A DNA stretch of 64,000 nt from Blastomussa wellsi (GCA_947652115.1 OX393563.1:29995205-30059204); one strand, 5' to 3'. Positions 1 to 16,500 are shown, counted from the stretch's first letter. Program-made: numbers and translations. Notes: a model not told the origin generated them from the sequence alone.

Positions 1-3000
1 GCGAAGAGGCAGACGACGACGATGATGATGATGTAGAGGAGGAAGAGGTGAAACTTGACGATGAAGATGTCAAAGAGGTTGTGGAAGGAATGAAAGTGAT
101 CAATCTTGAAGATAATGGGGATGATACTATGCAAGTTCCTGCAAATGATGGCAACGATAATGAAGCTGAGGTAAATATAGTCACTTGCAAGTAAATATGT
201 GTTGTGTTACTCTTTTCAGAATCTTGACTACAACACCCATTTATACTTGAAGACTACCATCGTCATAAAGCTTGATTGATCAATACATGCCGATGCTCAC
301 TAGTTTGGCCTAACTAAGTCAAACATACTATGGCCAGAGCCATCCCGGTTTACGTAGCATGAAGATGCTAGTCTGTCGCAGGGTTACTTCCAGCAGTAAA
401 TTCGCCAGTACCCATTTATACACCTGGGTAAAGAGAGGCACTTTGAGAGTTAAGTGTCTTGCCCAAGAACACAACGCAGTGCCCCGGCTAGAGGCTCGAA
501 CTTGGAGTCCAGTGCACTAACCATTAGGCTACCACGCCTCCACCAACATACAAAATGTAACATGTGATTCTGCTTCCAGGAAAGTGACAGCGAGGAACAG
601 TATTTAAGGCAAGAAATGGATAACAGCATTTCTGAGGCATGGCTAGATGTGAGTTAAAAATGTACATATCTAAGATATTTGTAAGTTTTCAACAGTCATT
701 TAAAGCCTATGGATATTTCTATTTGTATCTATTTCATTCCAATTTCCTGTTATCTTTTTTGTTAGGGTGACGAGGATTCATTTGTTCAAATCCTTTACTT
801 GATTATGCATGAAAATATTAGTGGTAAGTTGATACTTTTATTCTCAATGATTATTGTAAATTAAAGCTTGAAATCACAGTACAACTAACTCAACCCGGGC
901 CACCCAACATTTTTCAATCATTCACAAAAAGAGTTCAGAACAAAAGAATCAAAGTTTTTTCATCAGTGGTAAATTTTGTACCTCCATTGTGATTGGACTG
1001 CTGATGAAAAAACTCTGATTCTTTTGTTCTGAATTTGTCTTGTGATTGGCTAAAAAACATTGGGGTGGCCCTGGTTGAGTTATTTGCACTGTAATGGAAT
1101 ATTAATTAATAAATTTGCGTTTCTTCTTATAGTGGATTATCAACACTCCGAGACGCAGGCCACTGCTCTGATGGTAGCATCTGGTCGAGGCTGTTCTGGT
1201 GTTGTGGAGCAGTTGTTGAATTTGGGGGCCAACCCGCACATCAAGGAACCGAAGAATGGCTGGTAAACGAAACTGTTCTGCTGCTTTGACTTAAAAGATA
1301 GACATACATAAAAAACCTCTTAAAGGCGGTCTGTGAGGGCTGACACTTCGCAAATGTGACAAACATGTAATAGGGCTATCATAGGTAGGTTAAGTCTGCA
1401 TAAGAGCTTAGTGTCGCTAGTGGGCCATAAGTCTGGAACTTATCCTGATTTCCTTAGCATGAAGTGACTAGGAATGTTTCTACTCCCCCTGAATGGGACA
1501 CCAGTCCATCACAGGGTTACCCCCGGCATTAAATTTGCTGGTACCCATTTATACACACGGATGAAGAGAGGGCCCTATGAGTCAGAGTAAAGTGGCTTGC
1601 CCAAGAACACAATGCACTGCTCTTGTCAAGCCTCAAACCCAGACTGCCCCACTCTGGAGTCCACCACTTTAACCTTTAGACTATGATGCCTTCAATAATT
1701 GTGCTATGCATAATTATTATAACTGAATATAATTATTACTCAGAATCCCAGTTTGTTATGAAGAGACCAGTTAATTTTCACGCACAGGTTTAACTAAAGA
1801 TTTTATTTATTTTGAACATTCTTGTAAACCCCTTTGCTCTTTTTGTAACCTTATTGTTGCCAACCCATTGTGGTTGTTTTAGAAGTTGTAATTCTTTCCC
1901 AGGGCTGCGATAGACTGGGCCATGAAATGGGAACATACTGAGGTTATTGAACTTCTTGAATCAGCTTTGTAAGTGTATCATTCATTACAATTACATGTAA
2001 AGTGTAGCAAGGATGACACAGGTCAAGATGTAAAAGTACCTTCTTCTGTTCATGCATATGTTGATAGGGAAGAAGTCATTGAAATCAACTAATCATCCAA
2101 AAAATTAATTAAGAAAGGTTGATACTTCCATTTCTTGACTAAGCTTGGTTTATTTTGTTGGTAAGATTTTAATTTATTATTGTTCAGAAAAGAAAAGAGC
2201 TGCCCAGTGCATATGTTGTGGTTTAAATTTATCCTTTCTTTTTTTAAACCAGTTTGATTTTTATTTCCCTTTGTTCATGTTGATTAGCATAATCTGAAAC
2301 AAAGGGAAATCAATATCAAACTGGTTTAAAAAATTTTAAACCAGGGATAAATTTAAACCACAACACATAAATACATGTTACTAGTAATCGTTGTTCAATT
2401 ATGACATTGATTCATGCTTTTGTTACCAGCTTGTGTTCAACTGTAGTAATTATCAGCACTTGTGTTAATTTGTTGCTGTTGATCTATCCATCTGCCACAT
2501 CTTTAGGTCATCACCAAAGGTGCCATATGTTGATGAAACAGCTTTAGAAAAGGAATCTAATGAACTGAGTGAAGAAAGTAAAGAGTTACTTTCAATCTAT
2601 CACAAGACATTTGATGATGAAAGGGTAAACTCGTAGAAAGTCCTCTTTCATCAACTGCATTCAAGATGTGATATTTTTTGTTGCCATTAAAGGTATGTCA
2701 GGTGAAGAACCTGTGCTTATAGTCTTCGTTTTCTTTTCAGGTTGATCTTGACCTGATTATCAGTTTGCTGACATTTATTTGCAATTCTCAACAAGAAGGT
2801 AAGGCTTTAGTTTTGAGTAGCTTTAGTGTAGCTGGGGTTTTTAATAGAAGGGAACCCATACAGTAGGTGAGCAAGCAACAATAAAGTGAATTTTAAAAGT
2901 GAGATACTGTATGATCATCGCAGTGAATTTCCAATTAATTATATTAAGCAATTGGAATAAAAAAGCCTGAAAAGCTCTATTTAGGGTCGAACCTGTGACT

Positions 3001-6000
3001 GAATATTGGTGCAATGCTCTACCAACTGAGCTATGAAGCCACACATTGGGAATGAGGTCAGTTGACCTTGCTCCCGCAGTTCATATACAGTACATTTGAA
3101 TTATTTCATGTATGCTGCACCAGTAAGTGAATTTTTTTCATGTTCAATTTAAAAGTATGTAAAATTAATACCAACTCTTGTGTCTGGGTACCTGGGTCCA
3201 GCTGCCTTATAATGAGAGTCCTGATAATTATAGCAGCCATGGAAATGCAATACTTTGAGTTGGTGCTTATTATTTTACAAACCACTCTATGCAAGAGGCA
3301 CAGTGAGCTAACATTTTTTTGCTGACTGATTGTGTTTGCCGCAAGTTTTGATTGCTTGACTGAATTTATCTGTGTCTTTTGTGATAAGTCAGAGTGACAA
3401 TTAAAACGTTGGATTTGGTTTTACCACAATTAAACACTACTGACAGTATATTAGTAGATAAATGTGTTTATATTTGTAATTAATCCATACAGGTGCTATA
3501 TTGGTATTTCTTCCTGGCTATGATGAAATTATTACTCTTCGCGATCTTCTCACAGCCGATAGAGAATTTGGAAATTCAAGAAGGTAATGTTTGCTGGAAG
3601 GAATGTGATCAAAGATGCAAGGCTCAAAAGAAGCTTGAAATGGATTCCAGCTTGCATTTCAGACAAGTGGCTCTTGATTGTTAATTCCTTTTTCAGTTTA
3701 ATAAAGCAAGCTGTTTTACAATTAAATTACTAACATTACATGTATTACTAAAAATGGATCAGGCTATCATGTGAGGTAGTTCAGGTCTTGTGGGTGTCAC
3801 AAATATCTGACCCTACACAAACCATTGAATTTCTGGTATCTGATGTTAGGATTTCATCATTTTAATTTATCCCTTTCTTACAAATAATTTTGCCTTACTT
3901 TTTCCCAGTTTATTTCTAATCATCAACTACCAAGGATAAGTCACATTTTTTCACAACAATTTCGACTTTTTGATGAGCCCACTTTCTAATTATTCCAGGA
4001 GATCATGATAAAATTGTTGACAAATAAATTTAACTTCTTTTGAAATCTAGGTATCAGATATACACTCTTCATTCTTCTATGCAGCCATCAGAACAGAGAA
4101 AGGTAAAATCAGAAGGAGAAGAAGCAGCTCACAAAATGACTGTTACTTTTGCATTGTTGAACCATGTAAATGTATAATAATAATTATAATGTATTATGTA
4201 TTAACTATACGTCAATCATTCCTTTCTTTCCAAGGTGTTTAGAAAACTGCATCAGACTATGAGAAAGATTGTAAGTTTTAATTAATGGCAATCAGTATTA
4301 AGTCAGATACTAGTAAATTTTAAGCTTGGCAGTGAAATGAGAAAGATTTAATATTCATCATGTGCCTGGGACAAAGAAGAAAATCTGGGTCCTCAATGGA
4401 CCATTTCGTCCCATGACCTTCCAAACACTGGACAGTGCTCTATCTACTGAGCTTGACGCTGTTCCCATAGAGTTCATGCTTCCCTTTTCTGCCAGGCTTT
4501 TGCTTCCTTGCTCCTTCCCCCAACCAACCCCACCCCCACCCCCCACCATCAAGACATAATGAAGCCCAACCTTTCTCATGCAAAGTTGCTCTAATGCAAA
4601 AAAGCTTGTTGCCCTTGAATGTTTTTATCTACTGTTGTATGTTCAAGGCTTATTAATGTTTTAGACATCTACTGTTTTTTGTTCTTTTTATGAGCCACTA
4701 CTTAAAGTAGACACTTACAAATCTTTACTTTTGTTTTTACTTTTAAATTTACTCTCTACAGATTATAAACCTTTATATACATTGAACTTGACCTTGGTTT
4801 ACTTTGCAGATTCTCTCTACCAATATAGCTGAGACAAGTGTAACGATAGATGATGTTGTGTTTGTGATTGACAGTGGAAAAGTGAAAGAGGTACTTTATT
4901 GCAACTTTGTAGATCACTACTTTTGGTAAAGATGGTAAAGACAGTGGTAAGTGTTTCCCCCCTCCCATCCCTCTTATAGACAGGCATACTGCATGTCTAC
5001 ACCTTAAACGCAGAGCTCTAGTTTCCTCAGAATTGCAAGTATTTCTATCCCCCCCCCCTTTCCCCTCAGAATGCAATCCTTCACATGTTGTGTTCCCCAA
5101 CCTCTGACAATTGGTTTGCCCTGACGATTTCCTGTAACGCATCTACAGACTGTATTTATCAATGTATAGGTCTGGGTGTTAAGAGTGAGAATGGCCGTTA
5201 TCACCATACTACATTAATTTATATGCCTACTTGCCTGAATGCAGACCAAATCTCTGGTCTCCTGTATGGCTCGCCAAGGCTCTAGGATATAAAGAAAAGA
5301 GCTTGAAATTTGCATTTTGATGCTAATGTTTGGCCAATTTGGGAAAATATAAAAAAAATGGAGAGCTTGTAGATGAATTGCGTATTTTACTTCATTGTGG
5401 GGGTAGAAAAAATTCTGTATCTTGATGCAAAACTGGCACTCTTCCTGTTAAAATCTTTTGTGGTGGGCATCTCTGATACAAGGCTACCCTTGTCCACTTC
5501 CTTCAGTGTAGATTTTCTATGACTCGTTGGTGTATTGTGATCTGTTAGAAATGTCTGATTGAGAGTTTTCCTTCCTTAGAAATCTTTTGATGCATTGACA
5601 TCCGTTTCCACACTACAGTCTGTGTGGATATCAAAAGCAAGTGCAATGCAAAGGAAGGGAAGGTAAGCTAGCTACGTCAGGGAACCAAATTACCTTTAGA
5701 ATGAAGGAAACCTGAAAATAATTGTTTACTAAGGGAGAAAAACACCAAAGAGGTGGTACTAATTAAAACCAAAATGAAACAAGCATCGTTGAGGATGGAG
5801 AAGATTGACACAGATTACAAAGGACAAGTTTTTGAGCCAAGTTTTTCAAAGTGCATAAACCATGACGTAGCTCACAATATACTAACTTTAAAAAGGATTG
5901 AATTGTTATGAGGGTGGTCATAAAGCATTCCACTCTAACAAAAGGTAGTTCGAAACTTATTCTGCTATTTAATGGAATGATTATTAAATTTTTAATTGTT

Positions 6001-9000
6001 GTTAATTATCATCTCAGGGCTGGAAGGTGCTCCCCTGGTATTTGTTTCCATTTATTTAGCCGTGTTCGCTGCGATAGTTTACTGGAATATCAAATTCCAG
6101 AATTACTGAGAACACCGCTGCAGGTAAATTGTTCAACTCAAGTATATAGGTGGACATAAAATAAATAAATAAATAAATGAATTAACTTTTAACTGTACCT
6201 GAGACGAAATTGGTGGTATATATTTTCTTGAACAAAATGTTCAAGAAATTAAAATAACAATAACTATTATTAATAATAACTATAACTATTGAAAATCAAA
6301 GGAAGAGCAGCAAAAACTTTTTGATCATTCTTCATGCAATTTTGCATGCTGATTGTTACTGTAATTAAAACCTGTGAGGTATTATTGAGCCTTCCTCACT
6401 TTCTTCAAATCCCAACCAAGCCTTAGAACACAGCAAATTAATGGTGGCTGTATATTTTCGGTAATAAAAGTTTAAAAATTATGACATTCTCATGTCCAGA
6501 AATGCATTAAAATCTGGCAGATGATAAAGAAAGTCGCATTGTACACAAAAATAAAAAAAATAAATACCACCAATTTTGTCTCAGGGTCACTTAAACGTGG
6601 CTTACATCTTTAAGTCTTGTGACTAACAAACCTGTGGCCCTTGTATTCCTGATCAAATTAAAAGTATTAGTGTTGGTTTCATGGAGGGAGAAAAACCCTT
6701 GCAGCAAGAATGAGAGCCAACAACAAACTGAGTCAAGGAATTGTCTCACCACTGTACCAGCTCCCTACATAATATTATTATCCTAAATAAAGTACTGTCC
6801 ACTTTGTACAAGTATTTACAAGTTACAAGTAGCTTTTGAAATTCATGTTACTGTCTTTTAAGAATAATTCGTTGGTTTTTCATTTTGTGCTTACTGATTG
6901 CATACTATTTGTGTGAATTTATCAGGAACTTTGTCTTCATACAAAGCTCCTAGCATCACCAAATACATCAATAACAGATTTCCTGTCAAAAGCTGCAGAA
7001 CCGCCACCATTTCTGGTGCTGAGAAATGCTGTTGCCTTGCTGAAGGTTTGTTACGAGAATCATGGTTTGTTGAATATATTTTAATATGTAATAAATGCAG
7101 TTTTAAAAACATGCTATTTCATCAACATTCGCTAATTATACCCAAGATAGTCTTGCATGCATGCTTACGCCAAGCATTGATAGATTAACCCAAATACTAG
7201 ATCAGTGATCATCAGAATAATTATGCTAGCAGGATATGTGCCTCTCTATCAATACAAAATGTTTGCCATAACATAAATAAAATGTAGTTGTTGCATTTTA
7301 GTCATTAAGTTTACTGTAAAATGTGCATACACAATCATACAAAAAATGTGCATACACAATCATAAAAACATATCACCCTGATTATACCGAAAATGATGTT
7401 TCCTTTTTTGTGTACATTAAAGACAATAGACGCTTTGGATCAGTGGGAGGATATGACTGACCTTGGTAAATATATACAATGTCATTGCCTGATTTCAAAC
7501 CGAGGGGTAAAGGTGTGAGTTAGGATATTATGCGATATTATGCGGATTAGCAACTGTTGATCGACATAGTCAGAAAGTGCACACCAAGCTTTACAAAATC
7601 CCCTGGTTTGGTGTTAATAGACCCAATATTAAGTAAGCATTTATTTGTAATTGTGACATATTTAAATGGCTGTATCTCAGTCAGTCAGTTAGTCAGCCTG
7701 ATTAACAACAAACTTGGGGATTTGTAAATCTTGGTGTGCTCTTTCTAACTTTGTGGATCAATAGTTGCTAATCCCATAATGCACAGACTCGTACCTAGTC
7801 TCTTTTGGCTTGAAGTTAGGCAATGAGCATAGTGTTAATGGCCTAAAATTGTATTCATTTTAATTAGCAACTCAGGACAGCAACACTTTTAAGGATTGGA
7901 TACATCTTGTTCTTGATAATAGTTTTCCGAGATAAAAATACAGCAAATTTGCCATGGGTTAACTTTTTATTCAGATGGTATGCTTTATCTGTGATCTTGA
8001 CATGTGCAAATATAGAGGGCACTAGCATGACTGTAACTCAGGTGGTGCTATGATTTGCATTTGTTGGCACTTTGCTGGAGAACTTTCAGTTGCAGCATAA
8101 TTACATGTAACTAATAAGGTCTGCAATGCATGTCAAATGCTGCAAATGCAGCATCTTAAGTCTGCAATTCTGTATAGAGATAAAACATTCTAACATCATA
8201 TATGTCTACACACTCAGAGAAATTAACAAATAAATATGATTAATTTGTAATGTATTTTTATAAAATAAGTGAGATACTACACGCACTCTCATTGGTTGAT
8301 AACTGTGTTTAGTTGAGAGTATGTAAACATGGTTGTGACGTTTTAGTTTTGTTCGTTGAAGGAAAGAAATGTTTCACAAAAGCGATAGTCAGAGGACTTT
8401 TTCTGCATTTACATAGCCTCATTTAAACACTTGGGGGATTGGAAGAATTCTCGAAAGTTATGCAAACCCGAGACTGCATCTCAGGTTTGCATAACTGTCT
8501 CGAATTCTCCCAACCCCCTTCGTGTTTAGATGAGGCTATGTAAACACGGCAAAAGTTCTCTATTGCTTAAATACTGCACAGTTTTCATGGATATGTGATC
8601 ACTTTTGTTTTCCCACAGGTCGTCATCTGGCAGACTTACCTCTTAGTCCCCACCTGGGGAAGATGATCTTGTATTCAGTTGTACTAAAATGTGTGGATCC
8701 AGTTGTAACAATAGCCTGTGCTATGGCCTACAGAGATCCTTGTGAGTAAAATGTTGAATGTGAAGTGACCTGGAGAGGTTGATTAAATGCATATCAGGGC
8801 CGTAGCTAGGATTTTTTGTTTGCAGAGGCAACTTTTTGTCTGAGGGGGCAAACTCCGCACGCCTTCAATTTCTACAAGAAATAGCCCAGCAAAATCAAAC
8901 ACCATGTTAGAAAAAAACATTTCGTTTTCCTGGCAGGGGCAACTGCCTTTCCCCCCCCCCCCCCCCCCCTCTATGTACAGCCAGGCTGCATATGCATAGA

Positions 9001-12000
9001 GAGCATCATCATGCCTAGTCACCTCATGCTACAGAATCCTCTGCAGGAGCTTATCAGTTGCATTAAGTGGCTAGGTGCCCATTTATGCACCTGTAAAGTA
9101 AAGTGTCTTGCCCAAGAACACAATGCTGTGCCGAGGCCGAGGCTCAAAACCGGACCATCCAGGCCGACATTCAGCACACTGACCATTAGGCTGTGGCACC
9201 TCCCACATTCTATTGAAGCTCTGGCACCAACTAATGATCTATCTGGCTCCTATGATTCTTAGAATATGAATGGGCTTTACCTTGGTCGTGGAAATAACAA
9301 AAACACGCATTTATTACTGATACAAATGCACAGGTCTAATGCTCAACTTACCTCATCTGTGCTGTATACTGTTACAGTCATCCTACCAATGTACCCATCA
9401 GAGAAACGTGCTGCAGCGGCTGCCAGGAAAAGATTCATCTTAGACCCATACAGTGATCATTTGGTTTTTGTTCAAGTGTTCAGGGTGAGTCTTCATTAAC
9501 CTCCCTACTTAGATTTATCTTGGGGCCTTCATAAACTAGATATTTAGTTGACAAACTGATTTGCATCCTGCCAAGTCTTTGTAAACATGCATGTAAATCA
9601 GTTTATGACATCTACCCAGGAATAGACCTATGCCCTTCTGACTCTGTCATGCAGCAAATGAGTCACATTTTTTTGTAACTTTTGAATGCTATAAATAGTC
9701 AGCATTCAATAAAAAGAAGAAATGAAAGGTGCAATTTTGGGGGTTAGGTACACTTTAATAAAATTAATAGTGTTTTGGTTGTACCATTTATTCGGCTATC
9801 TATTATTTGCTATCTATTGTCTTACTCAACAAAGTGTTATTTTGTTTACAGGGATGGCAGCATGCAAGATCGAAAGGGTTTGACAAAAATTACTGTCGTA
9901 GGAATTATTTATCTCAGGCAACATTAGAAATGATGGCAGGCATGAGGTAAAAAGTAATATTAAAAGAATATTGTTTAATGAAAGTAATTTACATTTAGTG
10001 CTATAGACCTGTGTGGCAAGCATTTACAATATATTATATCAATTTGGAGATTGTTGTTTTTGCTCCAGCCTTATTGTAAGTTCTGTTGGTAGGTATTTAA
10101 AAAACCTAACAGTCATGTGGGCTGTATTAGGATAGAAAACGTTGTTTTCATGAAGTTTGACAATGCAAAGTTCTGAATGATTTTTTAAAGCATGAGTCAA
10201 AGTGATTGGGTCCACGACTATTTCAAGTTCTCCCAAGCTTTCATATTAAGTATTTCTCTAAGCAGGTGGGGAACAATTAGTGTGATTTTTGTCTAATCCA
10301 AGAACAACACAAGCACCAACTGAGTCCAACCTGGCACAATCAGTTGTGCAATAAATTCCTCAGCCCCTTTTCATTACCCATTGGTCGTTACACTTCACCT
10401 TGCACCTTCCAATGACTCATATTCATGACTTTGTGCACGTCTTGAGCATTACGCAATCAGCATTCCTCTTCACGTTTGACATTGTTATCATGCTTGCAGA
10501 CATCCTACTTTCCTAACAAAGGTGGGGTTCATGCCTTCGGTCTGTAACCAGGTCTGAGAAATAGGAAATTTTGTTATCAGCTGAAACATTTTACCTTAAT
10601 CCAGTGTGGGCCATTTGATGATCAATAGTAGTTACAGGATATCTTTGCATTGATACGTATCCTGGAATGTGCTAGAAATGTCCTGTTCTTCAAAGTCCTA
10701 AGTACTCTTAATTATTTCTTATTTGTCAGGTCGCAGATTCTTGGTCAGTTGAAAGTTGCAGGATTCATTCGGCCTCGTGGTGCAGGAGACATCAGGGATT
10801 TGAATTCAAACTCAAATAACTGGGCTGTTGTCAAGGTACGTGAATCTTTTTGGCTTTTCGTTATTAATTTTTATTTGAGTTACTGGAAAAAAAACAAGCA
10901 TTGTTTTATAGAAATATCTCGTTAATTGATTTGTGCCTAGAGCTACCATGAAAAGACTGATCATACTTTTACTTACTTTCCTTGTTTGGATGTTAGCTTG
11001 TTACTTTTATCTAATGCTTTGTCATTAATCCCCCCTCCAAAAAAAAAGAATATATTACATTTAATTTATATGGTAGCATCTAGTATATTCATTGTTAAAA
11101 GGGGATAATAAGAGGAACCACTTGGCCTGTGAACCAGTTATCTGTTTCAAACAATTCATAAACCTTTCAGTACGGAATTCTGCAACACACTAGATGCAAA
11201 TATGCAACTGTGCAAATCTGGATCCAGACATCCAGTCATAAGATTCCTTTCTTAATGCTATGTACCTGATAGTGTTTCAATTTGATCACAGGCAGCCCTT
11301 TGTGCTGGAACGTTTCCTCAAATAGCTCGTGTGGATAGAAGTACCAAAAAACTCGCAACACAGTAAGAACAAACATGTTTCCTTCTGTAACTGCTCTATT
11401 TAATGCTTTATAATAAATGAATAAAAGCAATTTAAGTGCATTGTCACAATTTAATTTATTGGCAACAAACATTAAAACAGTGATTTTATGTTGAGGAACA
11501 TAAAGTTCCACCACAGGCAGTAGGTGGTTCTGTGTTTGTTTGCTTAGATATTCCATCTTTAGCTTGCTCGTATTGTACACTAGTACTTTGGACTAGATAA
11601 AATTTTACTAGTAAGAATAATAAATTATAAATTAATAATAAATTATAAATTTGTAATAAATTATAAATCATTGATAAATTATAAATTAGTAATAAATTAT
11701 AAATTAGTAATAAATTTCACTAGTAAGAATAATCAGTGAAAATTTGGAGGAGGTCAGTAGATGAGGAGCTCAAAGAAGCCAACATCGCCTGGAATACGGC
11801 AAAAAGAACAGCCGCGAACAGAGTCCGCTGGCGCAGTACTGTAACCGCCCTTTGTTCCACCAAGGAATGTAATGTTCAAACTAAGAATAATCATGTTTTC
11901 AATAAAGATCCCGAATGGCAAATTATTCGGTAATAAATGATATACAGCATAGTTTGTATAGTGTAATTGTCTGGGTGTGAGTAGTTCTGAAAAATTGTGT

Positions 12001-13516
12001 TTTGCACAACTCTTCGGAGTCACGTCTTAACTCTGAAAATGACTTCACTCGAGTTATTGAAACATCATTCACCAACAACAGCTCTTTCCAGAACTACTCA
12101 GACTACTGCCACCCAGATGATCACACTACCGACTACTGACAGAACCTCCTAGGTTAAACCATCTACTATACTATGATATTTAACAATGCATTCTAGATTT
12201 GCTGTTTGATAATTGTTTATTTCCTTTGTAGGAAAGAGAGTAAGGTTCGATTTCACAATTCCTCCATTTTGTACCAGTTCCCAACACATGGGGAATCTAT
12301 GAGTGGCGCACAGGCCAAAGCTATAACCAAACTTCCATTTGATTGGCTGATTTATGAAGAAATGGCGAGGTTGGTTTCTCCAGTAGACCAGTAACAAGTT
12401 TTCATCGTCTTGGGGCATCATGGAGCAGGGAGCAGGGATGGCGTAGTGTAGCCCTCCATTCCACCGCTCGAAGTTAACTTTTCAGCCCACTTGCCAAGTC
12501 TTGCTAGTGACAATTTTTACTGCTAGAAAATTGGCGAGTCAACTAGAAAAAACCATATTGACATATTTATTACTGCCTTCTCAACAGATTGTACACAACA
12601 GTGACGGTCAAATGCTGCACACTGGTGTCTCCCATAACAGTGGCACTCTTCACCGGACCCAGTCTCTCCTCTGAGAATGTCACCCAGGACCCCTCGGCAA
12701 CACGTGACGGTGAGAGATACCCAGGAGAAGGCCTAGGACGAGAGAGCGAGAGCAGTGACAGCGACACAGAGGAAGCATCAGGAGAGAGAAAAGAAAACAA
12801 TGGTGTCATGTTCAAGGTGGATGACTGGATTGCTCTGTCAGGAAACAAAGAGGTAATATATGGATTTAGCCAAACCTAAAAGCTGAGCTTCATATTTTTT
12901 GAGCACGGAAAATGAACTGCAATTCTGTACATGGCTGGTTCTCCAACCTTTATGGGTATGGGACTCCGCTCTTCAGCCCTTTGTGCCGCTGGAGCTCCGC
13001 TATAATTATGATGTATTGAATATCCTCTCTCCATTTTCATTGAATTCCCTCCTCCTAAGTTGATTATTAACCTCTTGTTGTCACTACAACCAAGCCACAC
13101 AGTCTGCATTCAATATAAGGGACACTGTCCTGAACATAACTTAAAAAATTAGAGACCTGTGGTCATGTCTAGCTAAAAATTACTATGTCAGTCTAATGAA
13201 GCCATGAAAGGCGTGATATCGCTTTGATACCATCAGGAGATTTAGATTTCATCTTGAAAAAGCCAGGTTGACTTTTACAAGTTCTCCCCTTGTTGCTCGA
13301 AAAATAGCTTAAAACTAATTATGGTTCCCACTTCTTTCGGTAATTTTCTTCATAATTTCCTCTTGATGTTCTAGGAGGCATTTCCTATATGAGAGAAACT
13401 ACTTTAGTCATTATCTTAGTGCCGTGCTTGTAAAAAAGCTGGAAAATATCTGTGACAGTGTCCTCTTTAAATTATATAATTTGGTTTTATCAACTGGGTT
13501 GATAATATTGTTACAC

Positions 13517-13561
<45 letters not shown>

Positions 13562-16500
13562 CTCCTCTTTAAATTGCTCGCTTCGTAAAATTTTCATGCT
13601 GCTTACATTGATTAGTTTGTAGAAGTTGGTCACACATTTTGATAAGTGGCACAGTATTTTTCAGTACCTTCGATTTATTTAATATTAGTTGTGTTTGTTA
13701 TGTTTCATTTTCATTTTCACTACAGGCTGTAAGCCAGGTGTCATATCTACACCACAAGTTGCAAGCACTCTTCATCAGAAGAATTCGATCTCCTTCCCGA
13801 CCGTGGTCCCAAGTGGATGAGGTAAGAATGTATTAATTTAATGTTGCATCCTGCACCTTTTTTTCTACCTGCTGTGAACAACAACAAACGTCCAGAACAG
13901 GTCTAATTGACCGCATGAATGAACTTGTCTCTGTCAAGCTTGCGGTCATATATGCTACACTAAAATGTTCCAAGTCGTTTATGATAAAAGTAAAGTCTTT
14001 TAAACCCAACTGGGTCATAGCTCACACAACCAGCATGAAGGGGCTAGGAGCATTGCATCTCCCCCCTGGATGGGATGCATACCAGTCCATTGTTATTTAC
14101 GTAACAGCATTCTGTCAGATATACCTGGCAAATTCTCATGGGTGGGGAGAGTCACTGTGAGAGTCGGCTAGAGCCTGAACCGTTCAATCAGTACCTCCAA
14201 TAAGTTCTATGCGAGCTCCATTACAATATTTGTTTATATACAGATGGTTGTCCGGGCAGTATCAGCAGTGTTAACAGCTGAAGAACAAGTCATGAACCCT
14301 TCACTGTACCCGCGACAAAGAAGATCACGACCAGGTAATGTGACTTTCTTATGATAAACATCAACATTCTCATCTCTTTTGTTTATGCATTTTCTCTCAC
14401 TCTGCGTTGGAGAATTAACAGGTAATCGGATTTATCATTCTTATGTTTGCACGAATTTGATCAAGAAAAGATAAGACGTTAGCTTGGGCTAAGCTATAGT
14501 CACATTCGCACCAAAGCCCCACGCTGCTGCAGCTTATCCTGGGTTCTGCAGCATGAGGCGTCTAGGAGTGTTGTTATTTCTCCTTGATGTGATGTTAATC
14601 CATCATAGCTGAAAAGAGTAACTAATAATGTATTGCCCCAAGGAAATAGCAGGGAAACCCCAGTGGAAACTCAAACTTAGGCAACTTGATTATTATGAGT
14701 CAAATATAATAGCCATTTTGCCACTCCATTGCCAAATAAGATACTCCCTGACAGCTCAGTGTAAAATGCATTATTGCTAAATTTTAATTTTTCCCCACAG
14801 GTATTGAAAGTGGCCCCGATATGCGATCTAGGGTGGAAAGGTATGTCGTTATGTGGTTTTGTTGATTCTGATGCGCCATAACTAATGCATTATGCATTAT
14901 ACTGCATCTGCAGGTGCCTGACGTTACAGTTGGATCTATCGTTACAGAAACCTATATCTCAGACACGAGCCAGAATCTCATCTCATTTGATCAGGACCAA
15001 GATTCGAGAGCACGAGACTAGACCGAAAGCATAAAAGCTTGCCAAAATTAGGATCAAATCTGATTGGCTAGGGAAAACTTTTTCATTTCATCTAAAATAT
15101 ACAACGCACGCGCACAACCAGTGGCTAAGGGAAACGCGAGCTCTAGGAACGAGATTTTACTACGGAATTAATTTGTTCAGTAAAAAGAAATATGATAATA
15201 AAATCTACTTGTTAAGGATATCGCTAATGCACTTAAACATTACCTGGCTAATCCACAGGCCCCGTCCAGTTGAACAGTTTTCTCCCTCAAAAGAACGCCC
15301 TCGAGGCTCCGGTAAGTTTCCCTTAAATTTTTATCCCAACTGTGATTTTTAGCAGTGTATCTGCTTGACATTCTATTCATACTCGCAGTTAGTGAAACCT
15401 GCATCATATTTCTGGTACATAATGATATGTACATCTTTTTTCAGGATCAAGTCCACGTGGAAGAAGTGAAATACCATCGTCTCCTCAAGTACGTTAATAG
15501 GGGTTATAAGACTAGAGTAAAAGATGGTGTACGATGCGTATCTCAAATTCAATAGCTTTCCCAAAGCCCTGACTGACTCCTCGTTGTTGCGCTAGGTTTG
15601 AAAACTTGTACTCGTAATCGATCTCCTACTCGTTGTCCGATCTGAAGGTCTTTATTGTTTGTTGGTGAGAGGTGTTATAATTTTGCTCCAAGTGACGTCC
15701 ATGGATAGTAATTTAGTAAATGGTTTTCTCTCAGAATGGGAACAAAGTGCCAAGTGACAGTTGGTCGCCAAGGCCTGTCCAACAGTCCGACAAATTAGGT
15801 GCGGGTTAGTATGTTCATTAGCTTCTCATTTAAATGACCTTTGGGATCACCTATATTCTGTATTACGTTGAATTTAATGCATTAATGCATCACATTCGAT
15901 TGATATGTAACATAATGTAACGGCTGCATTTTACAACCCGCACGCTCGTTATATAATTCAACACGTGTTTCAGTAACCGTTACACTGACGATGACAGATG
16001 CACAGAGCTATTTAGCCTTGTGAAGAATAATAAAAATTTGCTGAAAATAATCATTGCAACAACTGACGGAAAACAGTGAGTTTTTTAATCCATTGCAGCA
16101 ATAAACAATAACCATTAAACGATTCTACTTTTTGTTTATTGTTTTCAGCTCGTTACTTTATCATGAAGTGCAACAATCAGAGGAATTTAGACATTTCAAT
16201 GGCCAAGGTAAATGCTATGATTTTATCGTTGTATTATATGCGCACGATTGTGTTCAACTGGATTTAAACTGTCTCAAAATATAAAGTTATGTTGCTTTTG
16301 TGGTTTCATCTCAGGGCATTTGGGCAACAACATTGGCCAACGAAAAGAAGCTTAACAGAGCATTTAAGGTAAGGATCCATGTAACAGGGGCAAGCAGTAC
16401 CTCATTGGGCGTTGAAACAATAGAGAACACTCCTAAACAAAGCCTCTAGCCCTGATAACAAAGACGTCTATTGTTAAGGAGAACGAATGAAAAAGTATGT

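Noticed and set aside
2945..3047. Possible tRNA gene with TAGCTCAGTTGG and GGTTCGACCC boxes
   Set aside because: A second copy at 49012-49095 shares flanking tail sequence, which marks a dispersed element, and a complete cloverleaf could not be drawn.
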